From Bacillus sp. ZZV12-4809 (GTDB taxonomy: Bacteria > Bacillota > Bacilli > Bacillales > Cytobacillaceae), in assembly GCF_009849585.1 (NCBI RefSeq), contig NZ_VCRN01000004.1, positions 62,001 through 126,000 on the forward strand: a stretch of DNA of 64,000 nucleotides, given 5' to 3'. The notes under the pieces were generated by a model. It saw only the letters and a list, made by a program, of their open reading frames with translations, was not told where the DNA came from and did not search any database. The translations under genes and the position numbers were made by a program. This document shows positions 9,220 to 18,410 of the stretch, in pieces; within the stretch, counting starts at the first letter, position 1; the number at the start of each line of letters is the position of its first letter.

Positions 9220-9236
9220 TAGTTAAGCGCTTTCTT
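9220..9236. promoter_or_regulatory. LacI-type operator upstream of the regulator gene
   Basis: TAGTTAAGCGCTTTCTT matches the 2561 and 8031 sites over its first 14 bases. It lies about 90 bp before the LacI-family start, consistent with autoregulation. Confidence 0.65.
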
Positions 9237-9352
9237 TATCATTTATTATTATTAATCAATTTTCCAAATATATCAATAGGTTATGATTATATTTTTGAAT
9301 TTTCGAAAAATGATGCACCTTGTCCAATGAATTCAATCGGCAAATTAAAATG

Positions 9353-9390
9353 CAAAAAAGGATTCCACCCGAAAGCGAAATCCCTTTTGA
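9353..9390 (-). terminator. Terminator after ascorbate-type EIIC
   Basis: The arms AAAAGGGATT and AATCCTTTTTT, read on the minus strand, form a hairpin ending in a T-run just after the EIIC stop. Confidence 0.7.
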
Positions 9391-9399
9391 TAAAGCATA

Positions 9400-10662
9400 T
9401 TATGAAAACAGTTTAATCAAAAAGCTCAATAAAATCCCCACAACCCCAAAGTCCGAATCTCCAAAAGTAGTTCCTTCAAACCCTAGTGATCCCAGTACCG
9501 GCAGCAATAAGGCCGGAAGGAATGAGATTAATAGACCGTTGGCAAATGCTCCGATCATGGCTCCTCGTCTGCCTCCAGTTGCATTTCCGAAAACCCCTGC
9601 CGCTGCACCTGTGAAGAAGTGCGGAATCAGGCCTGGCACAATTATTTTCAGGCCAAATAATGGAAGAAGGAACATGGAAAGCAAACCAGCTACGAAGCTG
9701 AATAGGAATCCGATAATAACTGCATTTGGAGCAAAAGGGAACACTGCCGGGCAATCAAGGGCAGGCTTCGCATCTTTAACCACTTTATCAGCGATTCCTT
9801 TAAAAGCTGGAACGATTTCTGCAATCAGCATCCGCACACCGGCAAGGACTACATATACACCAGCTGCAAACGTAATGGCCTGCATAAGCGAGAATACAAG
9901 GAAGTTAACTCCGCCGCTCAATTCAGATTCTACATAGCCTTTTCCGGCGATCGGCGCCACAACCAGGAAGAGAATCGTCATTGTGAGAGACATCGCAACA
10001 GATGTATCGCGCAGGAATCCAAGTGATTTTGGCACTTTGATATCCTCCGTCGATTTGGATTTATCCCCTACACGCTTTCCAATAAAGCCGGAAACAAAGT
10101 AGCCGAAAGATCCAAAGTGGCCGACAGCTATGCTGTCATTGCCAGTGATTTCGCGTACATACGGCTGGACAAGCGCAGGCATGAATACCATTAATAATCC
10201 TAGAATAATAGACCCGATAATGATCAATGGAAGCCCTGTTACTCCGCCAGTTGCAAATACAGCTGAGATCAGGCAAGCCATGAATAAAGTATGATGGCCG
10301 GTAAGGAAAATATATTTAAACGGTGTAAAACGGGCAATTATTATGTTCATGACCATCCCGAAAAGCATGATCATCGCAGTTTCTTTCCCAAATGTCTGCT
10401 GGGCAATCGCTACGATGGCTTCGTTGTTCGGAATAACGCCCTGGATATGAAAAGCCTTTTCAAACATTTTTCCGAAAATATCAAGTGAGCCTATTAAGAT
10501 GCTTGCTCCTCCATTCAGGATGAGAAAGCCCATAATCGTTTTAAGCGTACCTGATATGACATCGGCAATGCCCTTCTTCTGCAGAAGCAAGCCAAACAAG
10601 GCGAATAAACCAACCAGGATGGCGGGCGTGCCCAGTATATCATTCATGATAAAATCAAACAT
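9400..10662 (-). CDS. PTS ascorbate-type EIIC permease (UlaA/SgaT family)
   Basis: This is an integral membrane sugar permease of 420 aa with about eleven hydrophobic segments. The UlaA family is recognisable by FTPFKYIFLTGHHTLFMACL (around residues 113-132) and MIAEIVPAFKGIADK-type loops. It would import ascorbate or a related acidic sugar with phosphorylation by its EIIB and EIIA partners. It follows the EIIB gene with a 120-bp gap containing a hairpin. No UlaD/E/F-type catabolic genes are nearby, so downstream metabolism must be encoded elsewhere. Confidence 0.9.
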   Translation of the reverse strand: MFDFIMNDILGTPAILVGLFALFGLLLQKKGIADVISGTLKTIMGFLILNGGASILIGSLDIFGKMFEKAFHIQGVIPNNEAIVAIAQQTFGKETAMIMLFGMVMNIIIARFTPFKYIFLTGHHTLFMACLISAVFATGGVTGLPLIIIGSIILGLLMVFMPALVQPYVREITGNDSIAVGHFGSFGYFVSGFIGKRVGDKSKSTEDIKVPKSLGFLRDTSVAMSLTMTILFLVVAPIAGKGYVESELSGGVNFLVFSLMQAITFAAGVYVVLAGVRMLIAEIVPAFKGIADKVVKDAKPALDCPAVFPFAPNAVIIGFLFSFVAGLLSMFLLPLFGLKIIVPGLIPHFFTGAAAGVFGNATGGRRGAMIGAFANGLLISFLPALLLPVLGSLGFEGTTFGDSDFGVVGILLSFLIKLFS

Positions 10663-10746
10663 GTTTACCCCTCCTTTTAAATCCTCTGTATCTATCTTTC
10701 ATCTAACAGTTTTTCAGGTTATACTATATTTGTTCTTTTTATTTTT

Positions 10747-10780
10747 CAGCGGGCGAGTCTATCGCCTGCTCTTTTTTTCT
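10747..10780. other. Hairpin between EIIB and EIIC genes
   Basis: AGCGGGCGA and TCGCCTGCT form a 9-bp stem with a 5-nt loop. The T-run lies on the plus-strand side, the wrong side for terminating the minus-strand operon. It may therefore be an mRNA processing or stability element for EIIB versus EIIC expression. Confidence 0.45.
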
Positions 10781-10783
10781 CTA

Positions 10784-11053
10784 TTATGATAAATGGGATT
10801 CCAATGCAGCTTTTAGCTCGTTTTGGTCAAGGATGTTTGTCAAACCAATGATCGTTCTTGTTCCGTCATCCAAAGTGGAAATCAGGTCTTTAGATCCCAG
10901 GTAGATATCTGCTTTTTCAGATTTAGCCGTAGTTAAATCAGTATGTGAAACATCTGCTTCCACTCCCAGTTGGCTTAAAACTGTTTTCACATTCATTTCT
11001 ACGATAAAGCTGCTTCCAAGTCCGTTTCCGCATACTACTAGAATTTTTTTCAT
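10784..11053 (-). CDS. PTS ascorbate-type EIIB phosphocarrier
   Basis: This is a small cytoplasmic EIIB of 89 aa, typical of the lactose/ascorbate fold. The phosphorylated cysteine is Cys8 in VCGNGLGSS, the P-loop at the very N-terminus. It accepts phosphate from the EIIA domain carried by the adjacent regulator and passes it to the sugar at EIIC. The start has AAGGAGG. It follows the regulator gene by 13 bp. Confidence 0.92.
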   Translation of the reverse strand: MKKILVVCGNGLGSSFIVEMNVKTVLSQLGVEADVSHTDLTTAKSEKADIYLGSKDLISTLDDGTRTIIGLTNILDQNELKAALESHLS

Positions 11054-11066
11054 TTTTATTTCCTCC

Positions 11067-13184
11067 TTAGTCTTGTGAATATTGATTAATAATTTCTAAT
11101 ACGTCAGCTTGAGTATCAGCATTCTGCAGTTTTTCAAGGTTATCGCTGTCAGACAGCATTTTAGACAGCTGGGATAATGCTTTTAAATGGGTTTCATTAT
11201 CGATGGCTGCCAGCACAAAGAATAATCTTACCTGATGCTCCGGCTTTTCCGAAAAAGCACAGCTTTCCTTTAATTGCAGAAAGCTCATTCCCAGCTTGTT
11301 CACGCCAGCCTCAGGGCGGGCATGAGGAAGGGCAATTCCAGGCGCGATGACAATATATGGTCCCATTTCATTCACGTTTTCAATCATGGCATCAATGTAA
11401 TGCTGGCTGATGGATTGATCGGCCAATAGCGGCTGTGATGCCATTTGCAGTGCTTCCTGCCAGCTTGCAGCCGAATCTGCAAATTGGATTTTATCGGCGG
11501 TTAGAACTTCATTTAACATTGGCTTTTGATCCACCTCACTTTTTGCTTCTTTATTTGATTGATAGTAGACTTTTAATTCCTGGATCAGCATGCTTTCGTC
11601 ATTTATATCTGCATGCTTCCGGATAATGTCCATCAATGCGTCTATGTTTTCTGATTTCGGCCTTTTTTCTGATGCCTGAACCTGCTTAAGCAGAGATTCC
11701 TTCTCAGACGGGTTAAGAATCGGATTTACAATAAACACCGGTACATGTTTCCGGGATACTGGCGTGGTCGAAATGACAAAGTCCAAATCAGCCAGGGAAG
11801 CTTTCTCATATTCACGGACGGTGTATACATTCGCCACATCGACAAACGGCATGAGATCTTCAATTTGTTTCTGAAGGATTCGTGACGTGCCGATTCCGCT
11901 GGCACACACCACAGCCGCTTTTTTGCGGGCTTCCACCCTGACGCCTTCTTTATCAATCCAGCCTCCAAAGTGCATCGCAATATAGGCCGCTTCATCATCA
12001 GATACTTTTTTGCCAAGCACGTATTCAAAATGATGAACCACTTTTTTGGTTAGAATAAACAGATCCTGATAAGACTCCTGTACAGATTTGGATAATGGAT
12101 TCTCCAGTTCGATCCCATATTTGATTCGGAAGTAAGCGGGCTTTAAATGAATCAATAAATTCCGTTCAAGCTCCTTCCGATTTTGGAAAAATACGCACGC
12201 ATATTTTTGAAAATCATCGACCATTCTTACTGCCATTGATTTAAGGATATCAAGGTCCTGGTTTTCCAGCTCATGTGTATCATAGTCGCTTATTTTCGCA
12301 CCCAACAGGTAGGTTGCAAGATAACAGGCTTCATCATCAGGAACTTCAAGCTGGAAACCGCTTTCAATTTTCCGGCAAATAAATCGAGCAGCGGTGTACT
12401 CTTTTGTTTCTTTAATGACCTGTTTTTCAACAGGATCCATCTTGATGTATTTTTCCTGGTTAAACCTTTTGATCAGCATAAATATATGGGCACTCAGCGT
12501 CTCCATTACTTCATCTGTGTAATGAACACCGGAAAATGATTCACTTTCATTCAGAATCTCATAGATCGTTTCTAAATCAGTACGCTGAAACATTTCAGGT
12601 GACAGTCCAGGCGTGTCCTGGATGGTTAACTGAACTTCGGATAATAGATCATTCCAGCCGCGATTGGTTAAAACCTGTGATAGGCAGTAAATCAGCATTT
12701 TCCGCTTATCCTGCTCCTCACCGGCAATAAAGTAGCCTGAAGATTTATGGAAATTCAACTGAACCTGGTACTGGTTAAGCTGCTTTTTTAATTCCTTGAT
12801 ATCTGCCAGAAGCGTACTTCTGCTGACACCCAGCTTATCCATCAGATCCTGCAGATAAATGGTTTTCTCGCGGGTCAGGATGAGTATGGCAGTCCAGGCC
12901 ATTCTTTCTTTTCGTGAAAACTCATAACCGGCAGCTTTATCAAACGAGTGTAACCGCTGTTTAACCTGCTGCTTTTCTTCTTCATCAAGAAAAAATCCAG
13001 CAGCACGGATATACTTCAGCTCATCTAAACCCTGGTCTTTGAGCCAGCTATTAATTTTGTCAACATCATAATAAACGGTCCGCTTGGAAATCTGTAATTC
13101 TTCCATAAGCTCCTGCGGAGAAACATGTGTAGGCGCATGGACCATTTTCGTCAAAATCGTCATGCAGCGCTGGTCAAGAATCAT
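11067..13184 (-). CDS. BglG/MtlR-type PRD transcriptional regulator with EIIB-like and EIIA domains
   Basis: This is a 705-aa multi-domain activator. It has N-terminal winged-helix domains (ISKRTVYYDVDKIN near residues 33-46 and GVSRSTLLADIKELK near 118-132), then two PRDs (about 190-400). An EIIB-like domain follows with CASGIGTSRIL, and a C-terminal EIIA (fructose/mannitol type) has its active histidine at 621 in GIALPHARPE. The protein senses PTS phosphorylation and also probably supplies EIIA to the adjacent EIIB and EIIC, since no separate EIIA gene is present. A GGGAGCGCTCCC palindrome (13186-13197) overlaps the Shine-Dalgarno region. Confidence 0.92.
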   Translation of the reverse strand: MILDQRCMTILTKMVHAPTHVSPQELMEELQISKRTVYYDVDKINSWLKDQGLDELKYIRAAGFFLDEEEKQQVKQRLHSFDKAAGYEFSRKERMAWTAILILTREKTIYLQDLMDKLGVSRSTLLADIKELKKQLNQYQVQLNFHKSSGYFIAGEEQDKRKMLIYCLSQVLTNRGWNDLLSEVQLTIQDTPGLSPEMFQRTDLETIYEILNESESFSGVHYTDEVMETLSAHIFMLIKRFNQEKYIKMDPVEKQVIKETKEYTAARFICRKIESGFQLEVPDDEACYLATYLLGAKISDYDTHELENQDLDILKSMAVRMVDDFQKYACVFFQNRKELERNLLIHLKPAYFRIKYGIELENPLSKSVQESYQDLFILTKKVVHHFEYVLGKKVSDDEAAYIAMHFGGWIDKEGVRVEARKKAAVVCASGIGTSRILQKQIEDLMPFVDVANVYTVREYEKASLADLDFVISTTPVSRKHVPVFIVNPILNPSEKESLLKQVQASEKRPKSENIDALMDIIRKHADINDESMLIQELKVYYQSNKEAKSEVDQKPMLNEVLTADKIQFADSAASWQEALQMASQPLLADQSISQHYIDAMIENVNEMGPYIVIAPGIALPHARPEAGVNKLGMSFLQLKESCAFSEKPEHQVRLFFVLAAIDNETHLKALSQLSKMLSDSDNLEKLQNADTQADVLEIINQYSQD

Positions 13185-13360
13185 CGGGAGCGCTCCCTCC
13201 TTTAACTGATTCTATAATAGTAAGTTTGCAAAAAGTCAGACTCTAAATTCATCGAATTGTCTGCTTACTACGTATTATACTCCTGTATTACACAAATTGA
13301 AGTCCGAATTCTGTAAGGTGGTTTTTGCAAGGATTGGACTCATGGATAATCAGCTGAAAT

Positions 13361-13387
13361 AAAAAAACTTCCTGATTGAATAGGAAG
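13361..13387 (-). terminator. Terminator after hypothetical gene 13400
   Basis: On the minus strand, CTTCCTATTCAATCAGGAAG is followed directly by seven T residues. It lies 12 bp beyond the stop. Confidence 0.85.
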
Positions 13388-13399
13388 TGGAGGATATGC

Positions 13400-13972
13400 T
13401 TATTCATTTCCCTTAACAATGTGTCCATCTGCATCATAAACTGTAACCTCAACCGGCAATTTAATTTCATCTTTCTCGAAAACAGCATACCAAACCCACA
13501 AGTTATCCCGAACAAGAAAGCGGGTTGGCTGGATATTTCCCTCACTGTTAATTATGATGGTCTTGGCATCATCTTCAGCAAATCCATATAGGATGGCAAA
13601 ATCCTTCTCAGACTTATTATCTGCCCGCCAGTCGATGGCTCCCCTATCTCCTTTTTCTTCGCTGAATTCCTGGAAATCCATCATCGGATATATGAACTTC
13701 TTAAATTCTGTAAATTCCTGATTGGTCAGAACAGGGATAATTCCCGAATTGGTTTCTGCAAAAACCAAGCGTGAATGGGGGTCAACCAAAAGAATCCGCT
13801 GGCAGTCTTCGCCAAATTGTTCTAAAACTCTTTCACAGATATCCTTTTCCAGGGAAACAGCAGGAATGACAGGCTTTGCAGGTTCTGCGGTGTATGAAGC
13901 CAAAAAATAAATTACACCGAATATTAATCCTAAGCTGAGTACTGCCAGTAAACTTTTTTTCATCTCACTCAC
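13400..13972 (-). CDS. Hypothetical membrane-anchored protein
   Basis: This is a protein of 190 aa that I do not recognise. Residues 7-26 form one hydrophobic segment (LLAVLSLGLIFGVIYFLA) with positive charges before it. It is therefore probably anchored by its N-terminus with the remainder outside the cell. The outer part is acidic and has two cysteines (KDICERVLEQFGEDCQR) that could form a disulfide. It is a single-gene unit with its own terminator. No neighbour suggests a role. Confidence 0.7.
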   Translation of the reverse strand: MSEMKKSLLAVLSLGLIFGVIYFLASYTAEPAKPVIPAVSLEKDICERVLEQFGEDCQRILLVDPHSRLVFAETNSGIIPVLTNQEFTEFKKFIYPMMDFQEFSEEKGDRGAIDWRADNKSEKDFAILYGFAEDDAKTIIINSEGNIQPTRFLVRDNLWVWYAVFEKDEIKLPVEVTVYDADGHIVKGNE

Positions 13973-14024
13973 CCCCCTCTAATTCTTATCATATTATATT
14001 TTTCAAGAAATAAAAGATAAAAAG

Positions 14025-14067
14025 AAAAAGCGAATCCCGCATATGCTCCAGCGAAATTCGCTTTTCA
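14025..14067 (-). terminator. Terminator after the argininosuccinate lyase homologue
   Basis: The arms AAAAGCGAAT and ATTCGCTTTTT, read on the minus strand, enclose a 20-nt loop region. They start 3 bp after the stop. Confidence 0.8.
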
Positions 14068-14069
14068 AA

Positions 14070-15560
14070 TTAAAATGTAAAGTTAATCAAATTCTCCCGC
14101 TTCTCCTTAAGCCCTCTCACAGTCCCCTCATAGCTCAGCAGATCCCCTGTGAGGGTTTCATTCCGATCCTTGATCATTCTTGTGACCTCATCCGGATTCG
14201 GTCCTCCCTGGAGGCCGCGGATCTGTACAAAGTATTCCGGAGAAATGATTTTCTTCCACTCATCCTCTGACAAGGACACGGGAACATATCCCTGAATAAT
14301 TTCATTTACATCCGCCACTCTCCAGTCGCACAGCTCTTTCTGATCTTTCACGGTTTGTTTCGAAATATAGCTGGCAATGGAGTGGGCTTTCCGGAATGGG
14401 ATGCTGTAGTCTCTTGCCAGGGTGTCAGCCAGTTCGGTGATCGTGATGCACGATTTTTTGGCCATTTCTTTCGCATGCTCTTTATTGACCTTTAATGTAG
14501 CAATCACGGCGTACATCAGCTTTAATACCCGATTCGCATTATTAAAAGCGCGATACAGATGGGGCTGCAAATCATCTTCAGTATCGACTATATCACCGAA
14601 TGGCGTGTTATGAACCATGTTCATGGCTGCATAGGCCTCACCATAGGCACTGCTGGCAATGGATCTGGAATGCTCAATGGAAACCGGGTTCCGTTTTTGA
14701 GGCATAATGCTGCTTACCTGCACGTAAGGATCCGCCACCTGGAAGGTGCCAAACTCTCTTGTTACATGCTGGAGGAAATCCTGGATCCACCGGCCGGTAT
14801 TCACCATGCAGGTCATAAGAGCTGATGACGTTTCCAGAAGATAATCTGCACCTGCAATTGAGTCGTATGAGTTTTCAATAATTCCTTCAAATCCCAATAA
14901 GTCACGGGTGCGGTCCCTGCAAATCGGGAAGCCCGTCGTTGTCAGGGCTGCAGCACCGAGTGAAGATTTATTTACAGTTTTATAGGCAGCCCACAGCCGG
15001 CTGACATCCCTTTGAAGGACATCATAAACAGCCAGCAGATAATGCCCCAAAGTGGTCGGCTGGGCCGGCTGTGTATGAGTATAGCCGGTCATATAAGTCT
15101 CTTTATGCTCTTCAGCCTGCTCCAGCAATGCCTCACTAAGCTGATAGGCATTGCCCAAAAGCTCGAGGAGGTGTTCTCTCAGGACCAGCCGGTACATCGC
15201 GATTCCCATATCATTTCGGCTCCGGCCAATATGAATTTTCCCAGCCAGCTCATCACCAATCTCCTCTCCTATTTTCGCTTCCACCATAAAAAATAGATCT
15301 TCAAATTGAGGCTGATAGGATAGGGAGCCTGGGTCTGACATTGCCACTTTGTTTATTCCCTTCAGCATGGTTTTTGCTTCATCTTCCGGAATGACTCCTT
15401 GTTCTGCCAGCATGATCACATGTGCCCGGTGAATATCGAACATAGCATGGAACAGATAGTCCCGCTGATCATTAAATACGGGCATCAGCAGTTCTTCTGC
15501 ATATGTTTTGCCGGGAAACACATGGCCTTCCTTATTAATAAAATCTTCTAATTTGCTCAT
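14070..15560 (-). CDS. Argininosuccinate lyase family protein (fumarase/aspartase superfamily)
   Basis: This is a cytoplasmic lyase of 496 aa. The superfamily signature SSIMPQKRNPVS is intact (around residue 283), as are HIGRSRND and YTHTQPAQP. These support an ArgH-like reaction: reversible elimination of fumarate from an N-succinyl-type substrate. It is longer than the usual 455-470 aa ArgH and has no argG or other arginine genes beside it. It may therefore be a paralogue acting on another substrate. It has its own terminator and a standard ribosome site. Confidence 0.75.
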   Translation of the reverse strand: MSKLEDFINKEGHVFPGKTYAEELLMPVFNDQRDYLFHAMFDIHRAHVIMLAEQGVIPEDEAKTMLKGINKVAMSDPGSLSYQPQFEDLFFMVEAKIGEEIGDELAGKIHIGRSRNDMGIAMYRLVLREHLLELLGNAYQLSEALLEQAEEHKETYMTGYTHTQPAQPTTLGHYLLAVYDVLQRDVSRLWAAYKTVNKSSLGAAALTTTGFPICRDRTRDLLGFEGIIENSYDSIAGADYLLETSSALMTCMVNTGRWIQDFLQHVTREFGTFQVADPYVQVSSIMPQKRNPVSIEHSRSIASSAYGEAYAAMNMVHNTPFGDIVDTEDDLQPHLYRAFNNANRVLKLMYAVIATLKVNKEHAKEMAKKSCITITELADTLARDYSIPFRKAHSIASYISKQTVKDQKELCDWRVADVNEIIQGYVPVSLSEDEWKKIISPEYFVQIRGLQGGPNPDEVTRMIKDRNETLTGDLLSYEGTVRGLKEKRENLINFTF

Positions 15561-15779
15561 TATTTCAACTCCGTTTTAAGACAAGAATTCCGCCTAAGCT
15601 GGTGGAGCACTTTCTATGAACATAGTATATGCATGGACAATCAAAATGCTGATAGTGCACTTATTGTAAACGGCAATGGCAGTGCAGGCTCTTGCGGCTT
15701 TCCCTTTAATTTCTCAATGTGATTCAGCGCACATCCACCCTCTTCTATATATTGTAAAATATTCCTGAAGAGAGGTGCC

Positions 15780-16043
15780 ATGATGGAAAAGAACTGGTCT
15801 GTTTCCCTGGAGCAGGGGGAGTATGCAACAAATATAGATCTGCTGATCAATGATGCTATGGCAGCTGTCAGCCAGACAACAAAGGGATATTATGTAAATA
15901 TCGTCACACCGGCTAAACTGGGAAATCCAAATGACTACTTAACAGATGTTTTGCACTTGCATTTTGGAAATACAATAGACTCTCAGTTTATTGATCAATG
16001 CGGATGCGGGGGTTACGTTTTAAGGGTATGGAAAAGCAAATGA
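15780..16043 (+). CDS. Small hypothetical protein with CGCGG motif
   Basis: This is an 87-aa protein on the plus strand, against the prevailing direction. It has a GAGAGGTG ribosome site and two possible adjacent ATGs (15780, 15783). The C-terminal stretch CGCGGYVLRVWK has a cysteine pair that could bind a metal or be redox active. The rest (NTIDSQFIDQCGCGG) gives no family I can name. Its stop overlaps the start of the next gene as ATGA, so the two are translationally coupled. Confidence 0.6.
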   Translation: MMEKNWSVSLEQGEYATNIDLLINDAMAAVSQTTKGYYVNIVTPAKLGNPNDYLTDVLHLHFGNTIDSQFIDQCGCGGYVLRVWKSK

Positions 16044-16303
16044 AGGATCTTACTATTTTATGTGATTATAAGAATCGGCAGGTTATTTTAAATTATTATT
16101 ACGAAGATGAGCTTATCACCCGGGATGGTACGGACTTTGATTCCATCTATGTACATCAAGGCATCGTTTATTTTATAAAACATAAAAAGCAGGTTTTGAC
16201 CATAAACTCGAGGAAGTATCGAAATGCATTGATTGGTGAGGGATTTCAGAATTATTATGTTATGCGGAATGATAAGGAGCGCTTGGATATTTATATTCCT
16301 TAG
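16040..16303 (+). CDS. Small hypothetical protein coupled to the CGCGG protein
   Basis: This is an 87-aa basic protein rich in Tyr, Ile and Lys. The reading frame is open from 15998, but the ATG at 16040 overlapping the preceding stop is the more natural start. No motif recognised. Alternating hydrophobic and charged residues (RQVILNYYYEDELITRDG) suggest a small beta-rich fold. It ends just before a bidirectional terminator shared with the chemoreceptor gene on the other strand. Confidence 0.55.
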   Translation: MKDLTILCDYKNRQVILNYYYEDELITRDGTDFDSIYVHQGIVYFIKHKKQVLTINSRKYRNALIGEGFQNYYVMRNDKERLDIYIP

Positions 16304-16363
16304 AGAGGAGCTACAAAGGCTTTTGCAGCTTTTTGCATAATACACAGCCTCCACAATAAATCA

Positions 16364-16385
16364 GACCCGCCAAACCTGGCGGGTC
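16364..16385. terminator. Bidirectional terminator between convergent genes
   Basis: GACCCGCC and GGCGGGTC form an 8-bp G+C stem with a 6-nt loop between the convergent plus-strand small gene and minus-strand chemoreceptor gene. Both flanks are T/A-rich. Confidence 0.7.
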
Positions 16386-16392
16386 CTTCTAT

Positions 16393-18390
16393 TTAACTCA
16401 CTTTAAACCTCTTAATAGAATCCAGCAATTCCTCCGCCATTCCCGAAAGTGAAGCAGCAGATGCCGCAATTTCTTCCATGGACGCCAGCTGCTCTTCTGT
16501 CGCAGCGGATACATCCTGGCTTTCGGCTGTCGTGACAGCAGCAATTTCTTCGATTGCGTTTACAAGTTCTACCACCTGGTCAGCACCTTCGGCCATGTCC
16601 CTGATGGATGTGGAAACTTCCGCGATCTGGCCAGAAACGGTGTCTGCAAATTGCTGGATGTGGCTGAAGGCATCACCTGCATTGTTCACAAGGTCTATAC
16701 CTTTTTCCACTTCAGCTGTTCCTTTTTCCATTGATGAGATGGCTTTGCTTGTGTCCGTTTGGATGGTTGAGATCAGCTCGCGGATGCTTTCGGTTGACTT
16801 GGACGATTGCTCTGCAAGCTTGCGGACTTCATCAGCTACCACGGCAAAGCCTCTTCCGTGCTCGCCTGCTCTTGCAGCTTCAATGGCGGCATTTAGTGCA
16901 AGCAGGTTTGTCTGGTCAGCAATTGCAGATATCACGTTGACAATCTGGCCAATTTCCTCCGAACGCTTTCCTAATGTATGGATAATAGAGCCTAATTCAG
17001 AGACTGTTACATTAATGTTTTTCATCTGGTTCGTGGAAAGGTCGATCGCTGTATTTCCTTTTACAACCACTTTATTTGTCTCATTCGCCGTTTTGGCCAC
17101 GACATTTGTGTTACTCATAATTTGCTGAATTTGGCCCGACATTTCTTTGACGACAGTCGTGCTTTCTTTCACTTTTTCTGTCTGCTGCTCAGTTGCAGAA
17201 GCTACTTCCTGAATGGAATTGGCCACCTGTTCTGTTGCCATGTTGTTTTGCTCCGAGCTCGCCGTCAGCTGTTCGGATGATGCTGCCAGATGGACCGCTT
17301 TTTCACTAACCTGGTTGATCAGCTGCTGCAGCGATAGAACCATCTTATTAAAGCTTTCACCCAGTTTGCTGATTTCATCTTTGTTCCTGACAATAAACTT
17401 CTGGGTCAGATCCCCTTCGCTGACTTTATCGGTTGCCGCGATGAGCTGATTGAGCGGTCGCGTTATTGAACGGACAATAATATAAGAAACCAGTGCACCC
17501 ACAAGTACGAAGATAGCAATAAATATGACGGTCGACACTAAGATAGGCTGAACAGATGCCGTTACTTCCTCCACGTTCATTGTCCCAAGAACCTTCATGC
17601 CTGTCAGGGCATCGGTGGTAAAATACATCTCTTTCTTTTCGCCATCAAGCGTGTACTCCACCTGCCCCTTTTCCTCTTCCAGGACTTCCGGCAGCCAGCT
17701 GCCTTCTGCCTGTGTGCCCGGCTTCTCCTTCGGGTGCACTAAAAAGCTTCCCTCTGCGCTTAAAATTGCTGAATAACCCTCTTTTCCAATTTTAATATTA
17801 TTGGAAAGCTCACTAAGAGCAGATAAACTTAAGTCAATTCCAATAACACCAGAGCTGTCTCCAAGCTTTTGGGCTACAGTGATGAGGATATTTCCGCTGA
17901 CAGCATCAACATATGGCTCTGTGATAAAGGCTTTTCCCTTTGCCTCCATTGCTCCCTTATACCAGGGGCGTGTGGTGGCATCAAAGTCAGACGGCAAATC
18001 TGCACGCGGGTAGATGACTAAATCGCCATTTTCAGAACCGGCATAAATAGCCACGGCCTCCGGATGAAGCTCTTTATACTGGCTAAAGGCATTTACCGTA
18101 CCCTCCAGTTCACCCTCTGTATAAAAATCCTTTTTGATCCTTTTTGAAAAGTAATTCGCATCCCCCATCTTAGGCTTAATAAAGCTGATGATAAATTGAT
18201 CAAGGATCTTAACATTCTTATCGGCACTCATGGAAATCTGGTCCTTTATCTCATCATGTGCCTTCTGATAGGATATGCAGCCGATTGATATAGAAGGAAT
18301 TAATAGAATAATAATAAATGATAGTAATAATTTCTTTCTAATCGTAAATGAAAACAGCGACCCATTTTTTTTCTTATTTTTCAGTTTCAT
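16393..18390 (-). CDS. Methyl-accepting chemotaxis protein with extracellular Cache sensor
   Basis: This is a transmembrane chemoreceptor of 665 aa. TM1 is at about residues 20-42, then a dCache-type sensor ([41 protein letters not shown]) of about 240 residues. TM2 is near 285-308, then HAMP and a long coiled-coil signalling domain. The conserved hairpin tip [20 protein letters not shown] contacts CheA and CheW. The RPWY segment is a ligand-pocket feature seen in amino-acid- and carboxylate-binding Cache domains. It starts 20 bp after a second chemoreceptor gene, so both are one transcript. Confidence 0.92.
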   Translation of the reverse strand: MKLKNKKKNGSLFSFTIRKKLLLSFIIILLIPSISIGCISYQKAHDEIKDQISMSADKNVKILDQFIISFIKPKMGDANYFSKRIKKDFYTEGELEGTVNAFSQYKELHPEAVAIYAGSENGDLVIYPRADLPSDFDATTRPWYKGAMEAKGKAFITEPYVDAVSGNILITVAQKLGDSSGVIGIDLSLSALSELSNNIKIGKEGYSAILSAEGSFLVHPKEKPGTQAEGSWLPEVLEEEKGQVEYTLDGEKKEMYFTTDALTGMKVLGTMNVEEVTASVQPILVSTVIFIAIFVLVGALVSYIIVRSITRPLNQLIAATDKVSEGDLTQKFIVRNKDEISKLGESFNKMVLSLQQLINQVSEKAVHLAASSEQLTASSEQNNMATEQVANSIQEVASATEQQTEKVKESTTVVKEMSGQIQQIMSNTNVVAKTANETNKVVVKGNTAIDLSTNQMKNINVTVSELGSIIHTLGKRSEEIGQIVNVISAIADQTNLLALNAAIEAARAGEHGRGFAVVADEVRKLAEQSSKSTESIRELISTIQTDTSKAISSMEKGTAEVEKGIDLVNNAGDAFSHIQQFADTVSGQIAEVSTSIRDMAEGADQVVELVNAIEEIAAVTTAESQDVSAATEEQLASMEEIAASAASLSGMAEELLDSIKRFKVS

Positions 18391-18410
18391 GATTTGGCCC
18401 CTTTAAAAAC

